The translations under genes and the position numbers were made by a program. The notes below the pieces were generated by a model. It made no database searches. It saw only the letters and a list, made by a program, of their open reading frames with translations, and was not told the origin of the DNA. This document shows, piece by piece, positions 8,791 through 17,774 of a DNA stretch of 31,759 nt; position 1 is the first letter of the stretch; the number at the start of each line of letters is the position of its first letter. Origin of the DNA: Chara braunii (taxonomy: Eukaryota > Streptophyta > Charophyceae > Charales > Characeae); assembly GCA_003427395.1 (NCBI GenBank), contig BFEA01000186.1:914382-946140 (forward strand), read 5' to 3'.

Positions 8791-9800
8791 TATGTTCTAG
8801 GCAGAGGCCCCAGCAAGCCGAATGCCCGCCCTAAGTAAAGGCGGGCCTGAATATTCATCAGAGGCCAAAACTCGACATTTTCATATATGGGTATTCAGGC
8901 TGTTGCAGCCCGCCACTTAGTTGAGTGGACGCGTGAGCCTCACTAAGCTGCGTCCCTACAGTTGGCCCAAGCCTTGGCAGTTGCGCCTGGGCACATGCAC
9001 AAAGCAGGGCCGATAAATCTTGAAGTGGCCACAGGCATATGCAAGAGCAATGATATCCACGCACCTGCCCCGGGGACCTGTGCAAGTGCGGAAAACGCCC
9101 CAAGTCCGAAGACTGAGGCCGTGCACAATTGTGAAAGGCCCAAGCCCTCAACCATAGTCTCGGTCCTGGGTGTAGGTACTGGGGCCCAACAGGAAGCTAT
9201 TGGAAGCTTCTAGCCAGGCCACACACAGCATCCAAGAGGCTGCCAATTCCATATAGGAAGTGCGGCAGCCCAGGCAATTAGGCTGGCGCACACAGGCAAT
9301 GCGGTCATGCTGCTGCGCTACTGCATTGGATGCTGCGTTGCGGCCAATGCGCTTGCGGGGCATGTTGAGGTGAAGTGGGGCGCTGCAAGGCAGCAGTGCG
9401 CTGGCAGCCATAGCCAGGCCGCTGGGCGCTAGGGGGCAAGAGGGTGATCTGGTGGTCTTCGGGGAAGGAGGCGAGTGTGTGGGTTATCGAGGTCTGATGA
9501 GGGTGACGAGATACGTACCTGATGCATGAAGAGAGGTCGGCTATGGTGTTGACATCATGTACATTGGTCTTCGGGAGTCGAAGTGAGCCTATTGTGTGAA
9601 CCCAGCTGTAGGTAGGATAGTCGAGTAGGGTAGGCAAGGCGTTGGGCGCCAAACAGAGAGGAGCGACTTTGGATACTGTGTTGGTGTGGCCTGAGGGCTT
9701 GAACATTGGATCATTACTTCATTGCATTGCTCTATTTGGATGGATTCTCAGCTACTTGGACATATGTGTGATTTCGCAACTTGGTTTTCTGTATATCGTT
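8790..9800 (+). repeat. LTR-like repeat copy C
   Basis: The reverse complement of this block matches 23705-24930 over most of its length: GTGTGATTTCGCA, the region CAAGCCCTCAGGCCACACCAACAC, and the shared end GAATATTCAGGCCCGCC. It carries the conserved hairpin at its low-coordinate end, so its orientation is opposite to copies A, B and D. Weaker similarity to A and B (AAGCTTCC, GGGCCCC blocks) places all four in one LTR superfamily. No internal retrotransposon coding region adjoins it directly, so it is probably a solo LTR or the edge of a truncated element. Exact ends are uncertain. Confidence 0.65.
8824..8846. repeat. Conserved LTR hairpin, copy C
   Basis: GCCCGCC, nine-base spacer, GGCGGGC, in reverse orientation. 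One spacer base differs from copies A and B; both arms are intact. Confidence 0.8.
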
Positions 9801-10264
9801 CACACTCATATTCCTTGCATAAATTTCATTTCTGAATTATTTTGTGATTTCCCTCTTCTTGTACTTTTCAGGAAACTTACAATTTCTCCTAATCTGGACT
9901 ACCGAATACTATTGAAATTCAAAATTCTATGCATAATCCGAATAATGACTGGTTTTCTAGTCATTAGGTCATTATTGCAAACGAAACGGTTTTCACCTTT
10001 GTGGTAGCATTTGCAGTTCCCAAAGCTCGATACCCGGACCTCGCCCTTACCCATGTACAGTACCAGTTGACCCGTGTGCGCTCATACCCGTGACCTGTGT
10101 CTTGAAAGTCGCCTCATTGTTTGATGTAGGTAGGGTGGTCGTTGGGTCTGAGGTCCTAGCAGTGGTTGGAGTCGTAGATGCTACTGTTTTGTAGCTGCAA
10201 CAGTACCGAAGGGCAAGTCCACAGTCTTCCAGAAGGTCCAGAATTGGCCCTTCGTGAGTCCTAC
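9801..10264. other. No recognisable feature
   Basis: AT-rich to mixed DNA between LTR copy C and the first palindrome module. Short plus-strand frames are present but have no domain or repeat signal. Confidence 0.4.
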
Positions 10265-10430
10265 CGTCTTCCCCCGAACATAACGCATATGCGTTGTATC
10301 GCGTTTTCCAAAAAAACGGCTTTTAGCAAAGTTGGACCCTTTTCTTCGAATACAATGGTACTTCGAATCTAATGCATATGCATTCTATTCCAATAATACG
10401 CATATGCGTTATATTTGAATTTCACAAAGA
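10265..10430 (+). repeat. Palindrome module M1
   Basis: Three perfect palindromes sit in about 130 bases: AACGCATATGCGTT (10282-10295), AATGCATATGCATT (10371-10384) and ACGCATATGCGT (10398-10409). They are linked by CTTCGAAT and TATTTGAAT spacers. The spacing and linkers parallel 25013-25185, where the palindrome cores have another sequence. Function unknown; the alternating purine-pyrimidine cores could bind a dimeric protein or extrude. Confidence 0.7.
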
Positions 10431-10551
10431 GAAAATTGTTGTATTTGAATATAACCTTTTTGTTTTTTTTTCCCCCGTAAGTCGACGCCTGCTCCGTTTT
10501 TGCCCTGGTGAACGAGGCAGGCCTATGCAGGCCCGTAATCACAGATCACTG

Positions 10552-10553
<2 letters not shown>

Positions 10554-10595
<42 letters not shown>
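10554..10595. repeat. (TC)n microsatellite
   Basis: About 41 bases of uninterrupted TC repeat. Ser-Leu frames over it are repeat artefacts. Confidence 0.95.
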
Positions 10596-10598
<3 letters not shown>

Positions 10599-10619
10599 GC
10601 TAGTTTTCTATTGAGGGCG

Positions 10620-10930
10620 CCAAACTTGCGCGCCTTGGTGCGCAAAAGGCGTTAGCCCGCGCGCTTACGTAATTGCGTGCTTCTTGTGTCGCGTGCTCAC
10701 TGCTCGTTGGTCGAGTGCCAAGCTTTGCGCGCTCACGCGTGCTATCGTCCGGTGCCCACTATCTAGGGCGCGCTTCCTGTGCACACTATCTAAGCTCGCT
10801 TCCGCTGCCGTGCGCGCGTGCCACCCTCCCACGCTGCCCGTAGAAGCTCTCGTGCTTGTTTTCCGCCTAGAGCTACCGTTTCTATCGTGCATTGCCAAAT
10901 GGTCGCGCGCAGCTAGAGGGGCGGATTGTG
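10620..10930. repeat. GC-rich block with GCGC tracts and an imperfect repeat
   Basis: Many GCGC/CGCG tracts, and an imperfect direct repeat of about 27 bases (TGCCCACTATCTAGG... against TGCACACTATCTAAG..., near 10757-10805). No gene is supported. Confidence 0.45.
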
Positions 10931-11186
10931 CACACTAAGGATCGGGCCGCCACGCGAGAAGATTGTTGTGGTGATGAAGAACACCCGCGCGCCTAGGAGA
11001 GGAAGATTGTCGCGTCCCGAGGAGGAGAGTCGCACCATCGCGAAGAAGAGGATCGTTGATTGAAGAAGGAGATCACCAGGCCTGCTACACCGAGTTAGGG
11101 AAGAGTGACCATATCCGTCCTCCTGCGAGAAGGAAAGAGAAGGACGACGACGAATGAAGACAAACGCGAGCGCTCGCGCGCGCGCG

Positions 11187-11189
<3 letters not shown>

Positions 11190-11266
<77 letters not shown>

Positions 11267-11333
11267 NNNNNNNNNNNNNNNNNNNNNNNNNNNNNNNNNN
11301 NNNNNNGAGAGAGAGAGAGAGAGAGAGAGAGAG
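11190..11333. repeat. (GA)n microsatellite with assembly gap
   Basis: (GA)n from 11190 to 11266, 40 unknown bases at 11267-11306, then (GA)n to 11333. It is preceded by a short (CG)n run at about 11176-11187. The real repeat length is unknown, and all Arg-Glu or Ser-Leu frames here are artefacts. Confidence 0.95.
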
Positions 11334-11552
11334 CAATACAAGATTGGTTGTTCAACTATGAAGAATAGGGTGGCGGCCATATCCATCGAGCTCGGACTGG
11401 ACAAGGAAAAAAAAGATCGGGAGTGACAAAGATGAAGTTGAGGAAGAGAGAGAATGAAGGAAGGGGAAACGAGAGAGAAGGAAGCCACATAGCCAAGGTC
11501 GGTGAAGAAGAAGGAAGATCGGGGGAAGAGAGAGAGATTGGCAAAGGAGAAG

Positions 11553-11658
11553 GGTCAACCGCCAAGGCCAAAGGTCGGAGCTTCGACCAGGAAGGTTGAC
11601 CGAGAGGTTTGACCAAGTTGACCGGCCGTTGACCAACATTGACCGAAGGCCGTTGACC
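11553..11658 (+). promoter_or_regulatory. TTGACC array (W-box-like)
   Basis: Six plus-strand TTGACC hexamers start at 11596, 11609, 11618, 11629, 11639 and 11653, with one inverted copy at 11553-11558 and another direct copy at 11806. TTGAC[C/T] is the core bound by plant WRKY factors. Spacing is 9-14 bases, near one helical turn. The array lies about 690 bases upstream of the E2 gag start. Regulatory function is inferred from sequence only. Confidence 0.5.
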
Positions 11659-12342
11659 ACAATTTTAACCAAGCTGGAGTCGGTATAATCTCACCAAGCC
11701 TTCAACCTATCCCCTCATCCGATGGATGTGCACTCACACCTTGGTACTTGCTAAGTCTGTTTGTCCAGGTTGCTAGGACTCCGTGCATGTGGTCACAGAG
11801 TTGTGTTGACCAAACCTATACGGGTTGAGTACGGCTCAAGTCCATGTCTGACGACTGACACGTCCCGAAGGCCTATCCCTCCCAAGGACCAGTACAGACC
11901 AGCGGGCTGCTCAGTGTGGCATGATAGGCCCAAAATCCGAGTTGTGGGCTGTACAACCAAGCGTCTAAGTCTTGAGAGCTCTGCTGATCACGTCGTCCTA
12001 ACTGTGACGCTAAAGAATTCTTGACGAGTTACATGTGATCGCCTTAAATGCCTCCTGATCAGCAACAGAGTTCTGTAGTGACAGCCTTAGAGAAGGCCAA
12101 TCTAGTGACGCTAGTTGACAGGATCTATTCCAAAGAGAAAGCCGGGTGGGATTGGTCGCTTGTGCCTGGTGCACTAGGATCTGGAAAGTTTCGGTGACGT
12201 GGTGGCGACAACTTCCATCAGCTCTAGTAACATGGCTGGATTTAAGGAGAAGGTTTTGTGGTCCATAGAGAGTCAGTCAGTCGGTGGGTGGAAAATCTAA
12301 GTGGTGAGGAGTGGAACTGTCCCTGGTTGGGCGTCTTTCACC
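11659..12342 (+). other. Probable LTR or leader region upstream of E2 gag
   Basis: About 680 bases without a credible gene between the TTGACC array and the E2 gag start. By position it should hold the 5' LTR end and leader of E2. A TGGTGGCGACAACTTCC at 12200-12216 begins like a primer-binding site but is not preceded by an LTR-type CA end, so I do not call it. Confidence 0.35.
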
Positions 12343-13373
12343 ATGGTGACCACGCGTACAAGAACGAGTACCACCCCGTATAGCAGAGAGCAAGAAGAGC
12401 AAGCGCCGCCGTGCTAGAGAAGAAAAGATGGAGAAAAAAGAGCTTATAAAGCAGGCGAAGAAAAGGCCACGTAAAACCAGATGGAGGAGATGAAAAAATG
12501 GGAAAAGGAGCAGGACGAGAAAGTGGCGATAATAGACGCAGAAGCAAACTCAGAGAAAGGAGAAGAGGAAGAGGAAGTAGAGGTTCCCCTGCAGAGAAAC
12601 GTACGAATAGTAGAAAGAGGGGAACCCAGTGTGGCGCCAAAGATAAGGGCGAAAATGGAGAAGATGGTGACAGAGTGGGTGGCCAATCTAGCCCGGGGGG
12701 AGGAAGAGGAAGCATCCTTGCTTGTCCCTTAGAGAGAGAGGGAGGCATTGCAAGCGAGTTGGAAGTGGAGGAAAATCCCTTGCAACGACAGACCACAGAG
12801 GAGGAGAAAAAGTTGGAATGAACGTTGCGCCTTACCAGGGAGAGGAGGCGATTGGCGGCGCTAGAGACGATGGAGAAAGACTTCAGGGCCACCGAAGAGC
12901 AAAGAGGGCAGTTGGCAACACAGGAAGACCTCCAAAAGCAAATCCATATTTTATCTCATATTATGGAGATAGTACTGAGGGCCCAACAAGAACATTTGCG
13001 CTATTTAAGGGGCCACGATATTGCATTGCAATCCATACGCATAGGTTTCAAAGATTTTGCAAGGGATATGATGATGCGCGTGGGTACTCAATTGCACGTT
13101 GTTATGGAAGGCACTGAGAAGCTTTGTATAGGCACCATAGAAGGCGCCAAGTTAGTGGCCTCCAAAGAAGAGGAAGCACGGCCCAGTCGCAAGGGTATTA
13201 AGGCCAAATTCCCGACCCCTATGGAGGGAAGAAGGGAGAGGATTTTGATCATTGGGAAGCAAATATCAAATCCTATATACACCTTCAGCTTATTAAGCCC
13301 GAGAACCAAGTTCTCGTGACTTTCTAGGCATTGAAGGATGAAGCGGCTCGCCTTGCTAGGTCGCTTGCCCGCT
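12343..13373 (+). pseudogene. gag: E2: N-terminal half of a second Ty3/gypsy-type gag
   Basis: Starts at ATG 12343 (MVTTRTRTSTTPYSREQEEQ), then a Glu/Lys/Arg-rich predicted coiled coil (MEEMKKWEKEQDEKV from 12481; RERRRLAALETMEKDF from about 12840), and a gag core FDHWEANIKSYIHLQLIKP (from about 13241) followed by ALKDEAARLARSLAR. It is broken by TAG at 12415-12417, a frameshift before 12481, TAG at 12730-12732, TGA at 12819-12821, a frameshift near 13230 and TAG at 13325-13327. Similarity to gag stops at about 13373, with no zinc knuckle or protease behind it. The next gag residues expected appear at 21034, so E2 and E3 may be two halves of one element. Confidence 0.7.
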
Positions 13374-13794
13374 GTCACACTTTTTCTAGTCGGGCCTCTT
13401 TAGGCGACCAGAAAGCCAACAGGCTGTCACGCAGGATTTGGATGATGATAACAATAAATAAAATAAATTAATTAAAGCAAACCCTTCCTGTTGTGTGCGT
13501 CCGGCTTCGAGCGAGACCCTTCAATTGCGGTCTTTGCCGGTCCCCGATCTTAGGAATCTTTTATTTTGATTCGGAATAGCAGAGAATCGTGCAAATCATA
13601 ATCATAAAATTCAGATATGTCATGCATGCAATTTTAAGAACTGTGACAGCATCACCAAAGAACATGATCATGAAGCAAAACAATGTAGTTCATGCAAGAC
13701 TGACTGACCCGAGCAAAGACAAGGATAAATGAGGGAAGAATGAGAACTCGTAATAATCTCAGAGAATACACATAAAGAGCATGGCCAGAACTTG

Positions 13795-14436
13795 TCAAGA
13801 GTCCTCACTCATCCCTCTGGGTAGTACACTCAATCTCTCATTTTGTTGTGTGTTTCCTGTGCCCTGAACCACGCCCCTGTACTTCTTGAGATCGAGGCCT
13901 CTGAACATAGAGCCACCTAAAGCCTGCGAGTTTCGAGCATTTCCAACCAAGTCCCGTGATACGGAAGTCAACCATAGCACATAACTCCTCCCATAGAGTA
14001 GGGAGGTGTGGCTGAGAGAAGATCCCTCGTCAGAGATGTTGGAACTCGAGGGTTCGGTCACTGCGTCGTAATCAATCATTGCCGGAGAGATATACCTCTT
14101 TGCCAAATCCACCAAACCACACCAGTATGACCCGTCAGTGAGAGTAAAGGCAACTGGAGGCTTAGGGTAGTCTATGTACTTTGGTCCGAAGCTGTGAATC
14201 AGTTTGATACCGCCCTCATCAAGCTTTTTTTCTCTCTCCTCAAGGTATTTGGCCGCCGAGATCCAGACTGATTCAAAGTGCTCATGTGTTTCTTTGCCTT
14301 TCTTCAAGTAAATTCTCAAGTCATGAATGGTACCTCCTGCAAACTCAGTATAAACTACAAAGATAGATAGTACACCTTGCCTGAAACCAGTCGCACTGAT
14401 GTACCGATGCTTAAAGGCATCTCTTATTTGCATCAA
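13795..14436 (-). CDS. Unrecognised protein segment, possible exon
   Basis: A 213-codon minus-strand frame with ordinary, non-repetitive composition: RDAFKHRYISATGFRQG, TIHDLRIYLKKGKETHEHF, a charged helix-like KYLEEREKKLDEGG, then YPKPPVAFTLTDGSYWCGL and DLAKRYISPAMIDYDAV. It looks like genuine coding sequence rather than a repeat shadow, and its first 35 codons are duplicated at 14536-14640 (RDAFQHRYVSATGFRQG), with conservative changes. No domain family is recognised. The first Met is probably not a real start, since similarity with the duplicate extends upstream of it only as an AGA codon, suggesting an exon edge near 14430. It could be a host gene fragment, or part of an unknown element. 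Confidence 0.35.
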   Translation of the reverse strand: MMQIRDAFKHRYISATGFRQGVLSIFVVYTEFAGGTIHDLRIYLKKGKETHEHFESVWISAAKYLEEREKKLDEGGIKLIHSFGPKYIDYPKPPVAFTLTDGSYWCGLVDLAKRYISPAMIDYDAVTEPSSSNISDEGSSLSHTSLLYGRSYVLWLTSVSRDLVGNARNSQALGGSMFRGLDLKKYRGVVQGTGNTQQNERLSVLPRGMSEDS

Positions 14437-14778
14437 ATCAATTTTAGTTCAGCAAATAGTAAAAGAAAACAAGGATCGGCTCCAGTGCCCAATTCAGCAC
14501 ATGAATGGTACCTCCTGCAAACTCAGTATGAACTAATGGTACCTCCTGCAAACTCAGTATGAACTACAAAGATAGATAGTTCACCTTGCCTGAAACCAGT
14601 TGCACTGACGTACCGATGCTGGAAGGCATCTCTGGAAGCGATCTGATCGAGACTTCTCAGGACGGCCTCCTGGACTGAGAATAATTGGACTGTACTCATG
14701 TGCTGAATCGGGCACTGGATCCGATCCCTGATTTTTTTTACTGTTTGCTGAACTGAAATTGATTTGATGCAAATAAGG
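14322..14778. repeat. Compound direct and inverted duplication
   Basis: A block at 14325-14429 is repeated at 14536-14632, with a 35-base partial copy at 14500-14535. The intervening 14428-14504 recurs as an inverted copy at 14693-14778 (about 80 bases, mostly matching, including GCATCAAATCAATTT and its complement). The inverted pair could fold into a long stem around a loop of about 190 bases. Confidence 0.75.
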
Positions 14779-15054
14779 TTGACTAACTCCGACTGAAACT
14801 TTCGAGTGACTTCAAATGGCTGTATATTGGTTGAATGTCGACTGAATACTAATTGAATGCTGAATAATGTTGATTGGACCCTGATTAAATGCTGATAGAA
14901 TCCTAATTAAATGCTGAGATGTCAAGTCATCAAACACTGATTGGTTGGAAAGGCTGCAGATTTGCTGAAAGTTTTTCGTTAGTCGACGTACGGACAAGAA
15001 CCTCAAAGAGAAAAGCCTGGGCACCTTCCCTGTTTACCCGAGCCTCGTCCTTGC

Positions 15055-15279
15055 CTACTGCACTGACTCTAGAGATGAGCCAAAGCTATGTAACTTTCCA
15101 GTCAGATCACTAAAGTAAAACACATACTCAATATAGTTCTCTTTCACAACTCTCTGGATTACACTCTCCCTTAGGGCCGATTTCTGAACCTCCATACATG
15201 CAATTGCCTCAGATTCCCAATTCTCATGCTTGTTCATAATAACCCCACATTCTATTACCAGGATCTCCTCATCCTTCAT
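15055..15279 (-). CDS. Unrecognised short coding-like segment
   Basis: A 74-codon minus-strand frame: EEILVIECGVIMNKHENWE, ACMEVQKSALRESVIQRVV, YVFYFSDLTGKL. The composition is protein-like and free of simple repeats. It lies upstream, in transcription order, of 13795-14436 on the same strand, so the two could be exons of one gene; no convincing donor and acceptor pair was found. No family is recognised. Confidence 0.28.
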   Translation of the reverse strand: MKDEEILVIECGVIMNKHENWESEAIACMEVQKSALRESVIQRVVKENYIEYVFYFSDLTGKLHSFGSSLESVQ

Positions 15280-16871
15280 GACTTCTCAGTCCAAACCCCA
15301 GACAAAAAGTAGGTTAGGTTGTAGGTAATTGGTATCTATAGACCTTGACTTAAAGTCCCTGACCGTGTCCTGTATGATCAAGCACAGGCAAGGACACCAG
15401 TTGCAGAGAAGCGGCTGCGAGATAGCATGCGTCTGGTTCGCTTGACAGGGTAGCCGGATTTTTATTGGAGCTTCGTCCTAGTATAACTAACATTCTTAAT
15501 ATACTGTGCGGCTAGTCACTCTACTGCTTAAACGCTGAGACGAAGCCTGATCTGTAAGGTGACAACTGAAATGGACAAGTGGTGACTACTCTCTCATGAT
15601 CTCATGTTGATATTGAAGCAACTCTTAATGCCAGGGAAAAGGTAAAGCGCAGCCCGACCGGGGAAGATTCGGAAACAACTGAATCAGAATCCATGGAACG
15701 ATTATCCGAAACTGCCTGATCGGCGCTGACAACTAGGGTTAGCTTCCCCAGAACTACTATTAATAGACAGAAGTCGAATTCGATGAGGGTTCTCCTAAGT
15801 TCCCTGGGCTCGCTGGTGATCAGCCATTGTCAAGGCTCGTTATGTCTTCGCCTACGTCTTTGTTTGCAGAAGGATCAGATGAGCCAATTACCAGCGGACA
15901 CCACCCGTCCCGGTGGTATAGCCCTCCAATGACGGATGTAGCCCCCAGTGACGGATGTAGCTGGCAACTCCCCGAACCCAATCATCAATTTCTGCCCCTG
16001 CTTTGATTCAGCCCACCGGTTCGAGCCCGAGTTCGAAGAGCTCCACCACCTTTGGTTTGTAAGAATGGTTTCCGGTGGAGAAGGATTTCAGTATCACTTC
16101 CATTGGGACCTACATCAGGCAAAACCCATGAAAGAGATTTGAGATCTAACCTGAGTCTGAGTTGAAAAGGTCCTCTGTTTTCTCATTGAAGTCCCTTAAA
16201 CCTGGTAATGATTTAAACTCAACTGCCTGGGTCACTGATTACTCCTAACTGAGTATGTAGACAGTTAGTAACGGTTTATCCGACCGGACCTGTGAGCTGC
16301 TGACTATAGCTTCCACAAAACTCCTAGAGACCACATGAGGCGAGCCTAGGCAAAGTCATTAGTCAGAGTAGCAATCCACCCACACCTGGAGCGACGACAA
16401 CTCCAGTGTGTGAGATTCCTTTCAGGTGTAGGCAGGTTAGCGTTAATGGGGCCTGTTGGAGTGGCGAGGCACATGAAACATGATCAAACTGCAACAAAAG
16501 CCAAAGACGCACAAGGCTACCTCAACGCCACTCTCTCAGGCTCTAAGTGGAGAGCTGCTTGCTTTACACCCTGCTCGCACATTACAAAGGGCTGAAAAAA
16601 ATATTCTCAAGGCCTAGAGTGTTTATCATGAGTTAACGGGGATTGAGAATTACATGTTTATGTACAAAATAAATAAGAACACATGTACGCATATATATAT
16701 ATCGTCACAAATAGAACTGTCCGGTAAGCCGTAGGCAGAGAGAGAGAAGAGGACAACAAACGAGGGGCTGTGACAAACTGTTTCGTCGGAGTTTCACCGA
16801 CTCATCATATATATATCTGTGTGTGTACGTGCGTGTGTGCAGCTCTGAGTTTTCATGTCCTACAATTAAGA

Positions 16872-17201
16872 CTAACAGGCTGGTATGAAATTACAGAGTT
16901 CATTAGTTTGTTTGTACAGGTCTACAGGCAGTTTCCCTAGCATGTTTATTGGGGCAAATAACATGCGCCTTGGAGGAAGAAACATGGTCTTTTCTCTCTT
17001 GCTCAAATTTTCTCTCTCAGGGAATAATGTTTGACTTAGTGTGTTCCACAAAAAAAAAAAAAAAGGGTTGGTTCCCACTGAGGTGAGTTTCAACTTTGTT
17101 GGAGCTTGACAGCCAGACCCACATACACCTCCGGTTATTCGTTCATCTGTTAGTACCCGAATAGAATCGGTCTTGACAATGCCCTTCAACTCCTCTCCCA
17201 A
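16872..17201 (-). CDS. Unrecognised coding-like segment
   Basis: A 109-codon minus-strand frame. The first 45 codons look protein-like (MGEELKGIVKTDSIRVLTD, GGVCGSGCQAPTKLKL). The frame then passes through an A/T homopolymer (Phe run, 17050-17064) and is less convincing beyond it. It could be an upstream exon of the same unknown minus-strand gene. Weak evidence. Confidence 0.2.
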   Translation of the reverse strand: MGEELKGIVKTDSIRVLTDERITGGVCGSGCQAPTKLKLTSVGTNPFFFFLWNTLSQTLFPERENLSKREKTMFLPPRRMLFAPINMLGKLPVDLYKQTNELCNFIPAC

Positions 17202-17676
17202 TCAAGGGCAGACTCAGACAAGAGGGGCTCGCTAATCCCCATCAAGCAAGTATTTAGCTAGAAGGTAAGCTATTTTTCCTAAGATTGACTTTCGCCTGCT
17301 CATCAATTAAAGGACGGGTGTTCGTCATGAGATTAAAATACTTTATCTTAATGAGGGGCTCGCTTGCTCCGGATCAAAAATCAAAAGGAGATTTTCATTA
17401 CAGCCTCAGATCCGTTCAGCCCCCCAATGCAATCGAAAACAAGAGAAGCATGACAAGAAGCAAAGTGAGAGGGCATCGACCGACGCCTACGCGCGAGGAT
17501 GCAATCCATGCAAGACCAAAGTTCATGTCCGAACTTGCAGTCATTCATATATAGTCAACGCATCATTATTAATAGTAACCCATCACTTTCTTTTCGGAGT
17601 TTCTCTCACCCTCTACAGCAGTTCTTTAAGAGCGACTTGGACTGAGGGGGGAGATAACATGTCAACTCAAACCCAG

Positions 17677-17774
17677 TCAAAAGTTCCTCGAAGTGATAGC
17701 CAACTAAAGGCCCCGTTGGCTCCTGACGGTGTCAAAACCGTTCAAAAGTTCCTCGAAGTGATAGCCAACTAAAG
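17677..17774. repeat. Perfect 33-bp direct repeat
   Basis: Copies at 17677-17709 and 17742-17774 are identical, 65 bases apart. Each includes TTCCTCGAAGTGATAGCC. The bases between (GGCCCCGTTGGCTCCTGACGG region) are unique. Confidence 0.9.

Noticed and set aside
11105-11488. Arg-Glu and Ser-Leu repeat proteins on both strands
   Set aside because: Translations of (GA)n/(TC)n and of unknown bases; no gene signal.
12200-12216. Possible primer-binding site TGGTGGCGACAACTTCC for E2
   Set aside because: Not preceded by a CA LTR end and not matched to a tRNA I could name with confidence.
12338-12892. 184-codon minus-strand Leu/Ser/Pro-rich frame
   Set aside because: Antisense of the Glu/Lys-rich E2 gag; composition mirrors the purine-rich sense strand.
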